Shown in pieces: positions 5,595 through 5,648 of a stretch of DNA of 5,648 nucleotides. The stretch is from assembly GCA_002455175.1 (NCBI GenBank), contig DKKJ01000068.1, forward strand, positions 4,249 to 9,896, in the 5' to 3' direction. How positions within the stretch are numbered: the stretch's first letter is position 1; every line of letters begins with the position of its first letter. The notes under the pieces were generated by a model. That model searched no databases. It had not been told where the DNA came from and worked only from the letters and a program-made list of their open reading frames with translations. A program made the translations under genes and the position numbers. The stretch is from Opitutaceae bacterium UBA6669 (GTDB lineage: Bacteria; Verrucomicrobiota; Verrucomicrobiia; Opitutales; Opitutaceae).

Positions 5595-5648
5595 TTAGTC
5601 GTAATCGTAAAGCTTTGGATCACGCGTTGGGGGACGCCGCGAGCGAAG
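5595..5648 (-). CDS. Possible C-terminal tail of an upstream gene (runs off right edge)
   Basis: From the right edge a minus-strand frame reads 17 codons (L-R-S-R-R-P-P-T-R-D-P-K-L-Y-D-Y-D) and stops at TAA 5597-5595, 59 bases before the phosphatase TTG. The acidic, tyrosine-rich end looks like a natural protein tail, and the spacing suits a gene upstream on the same strand. Seventeen open codons is weak evidence, and another minus frame is open here too, so no product is named. Confidence 0.27.
   Translation of the reverse strand, partial: LRSRRPPTRDPKLYDYD

Overview
The window looks like an ordinary bacterial chromosome segment of housekeeping genes. It is fairly GC-rich (mid-to-high 50s percent by eye) and densely coded on both strands. 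The protein style of PurH, ApaG, the inositol-monophosphatase-family protein and the beta-CASP nuclease reminds me of Verrucomicrobiota, Opitutales-like bacteria. That placement is from memory and is only moderately secure. No mobile element, CRISPR array, tRNA or rRNA is visible.

Layout, left to right. Positions 1-98 (minus) hold the N-terminus of an M20-family metallopeptidase that runs off the left edge. Positions 147-944 (minus) encode an M48-family zinc-protease lipoprotein. A 172-base spacer with several inverted repeats (945-1116) follows, then purH on the minus strand (1117-2664), the bifunctional enzyme for the last two steps of IMP synthesis. A short divergent region (2665-2812) separates purH from a plus-strand pair: apaG (2813-3196, probable GTG start) and a CPSF73-like metallo-beta-lactamase/beta-CASP ribonuclease (3263-4621). 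The pair is followed by an intergenic region with two perfect hairpins (4629-4651 and 4671-4700), which probably ends transcription from both sides. Beyond it, on the minus strand, lies an inositol-monophosphatase-family phosphatase (4717-5535, probable TTG start). A possible C-terminal tail of another minus-strand gene reaches the right edge.

How the genes might work together. The apaG and beta-CASP genes are close enough to be one transcript, and both families have nucleotide or RNA-related links. The M48 and M20 genes are 48 bases apart and could share a transcript covering envelope proteolysis and peptide breakdown. PurH is transcribed toward them, but a structured 172-base spacer lies between.

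The most curious detail is an 18-codon reading frame (3210-3266) between apaG and the beta-CASP gene. It has a GAGGAG Shine-Dalgarno match and a GTG start inside a small palindrome, and it stops in an ATGA overlap with the nuclease start. This is the layout expected of a translational-coupling leader. Most other gene starts here have no recognisable Shine-Dalgarno. I did not find convincing evidence of a novel multi-gene system.
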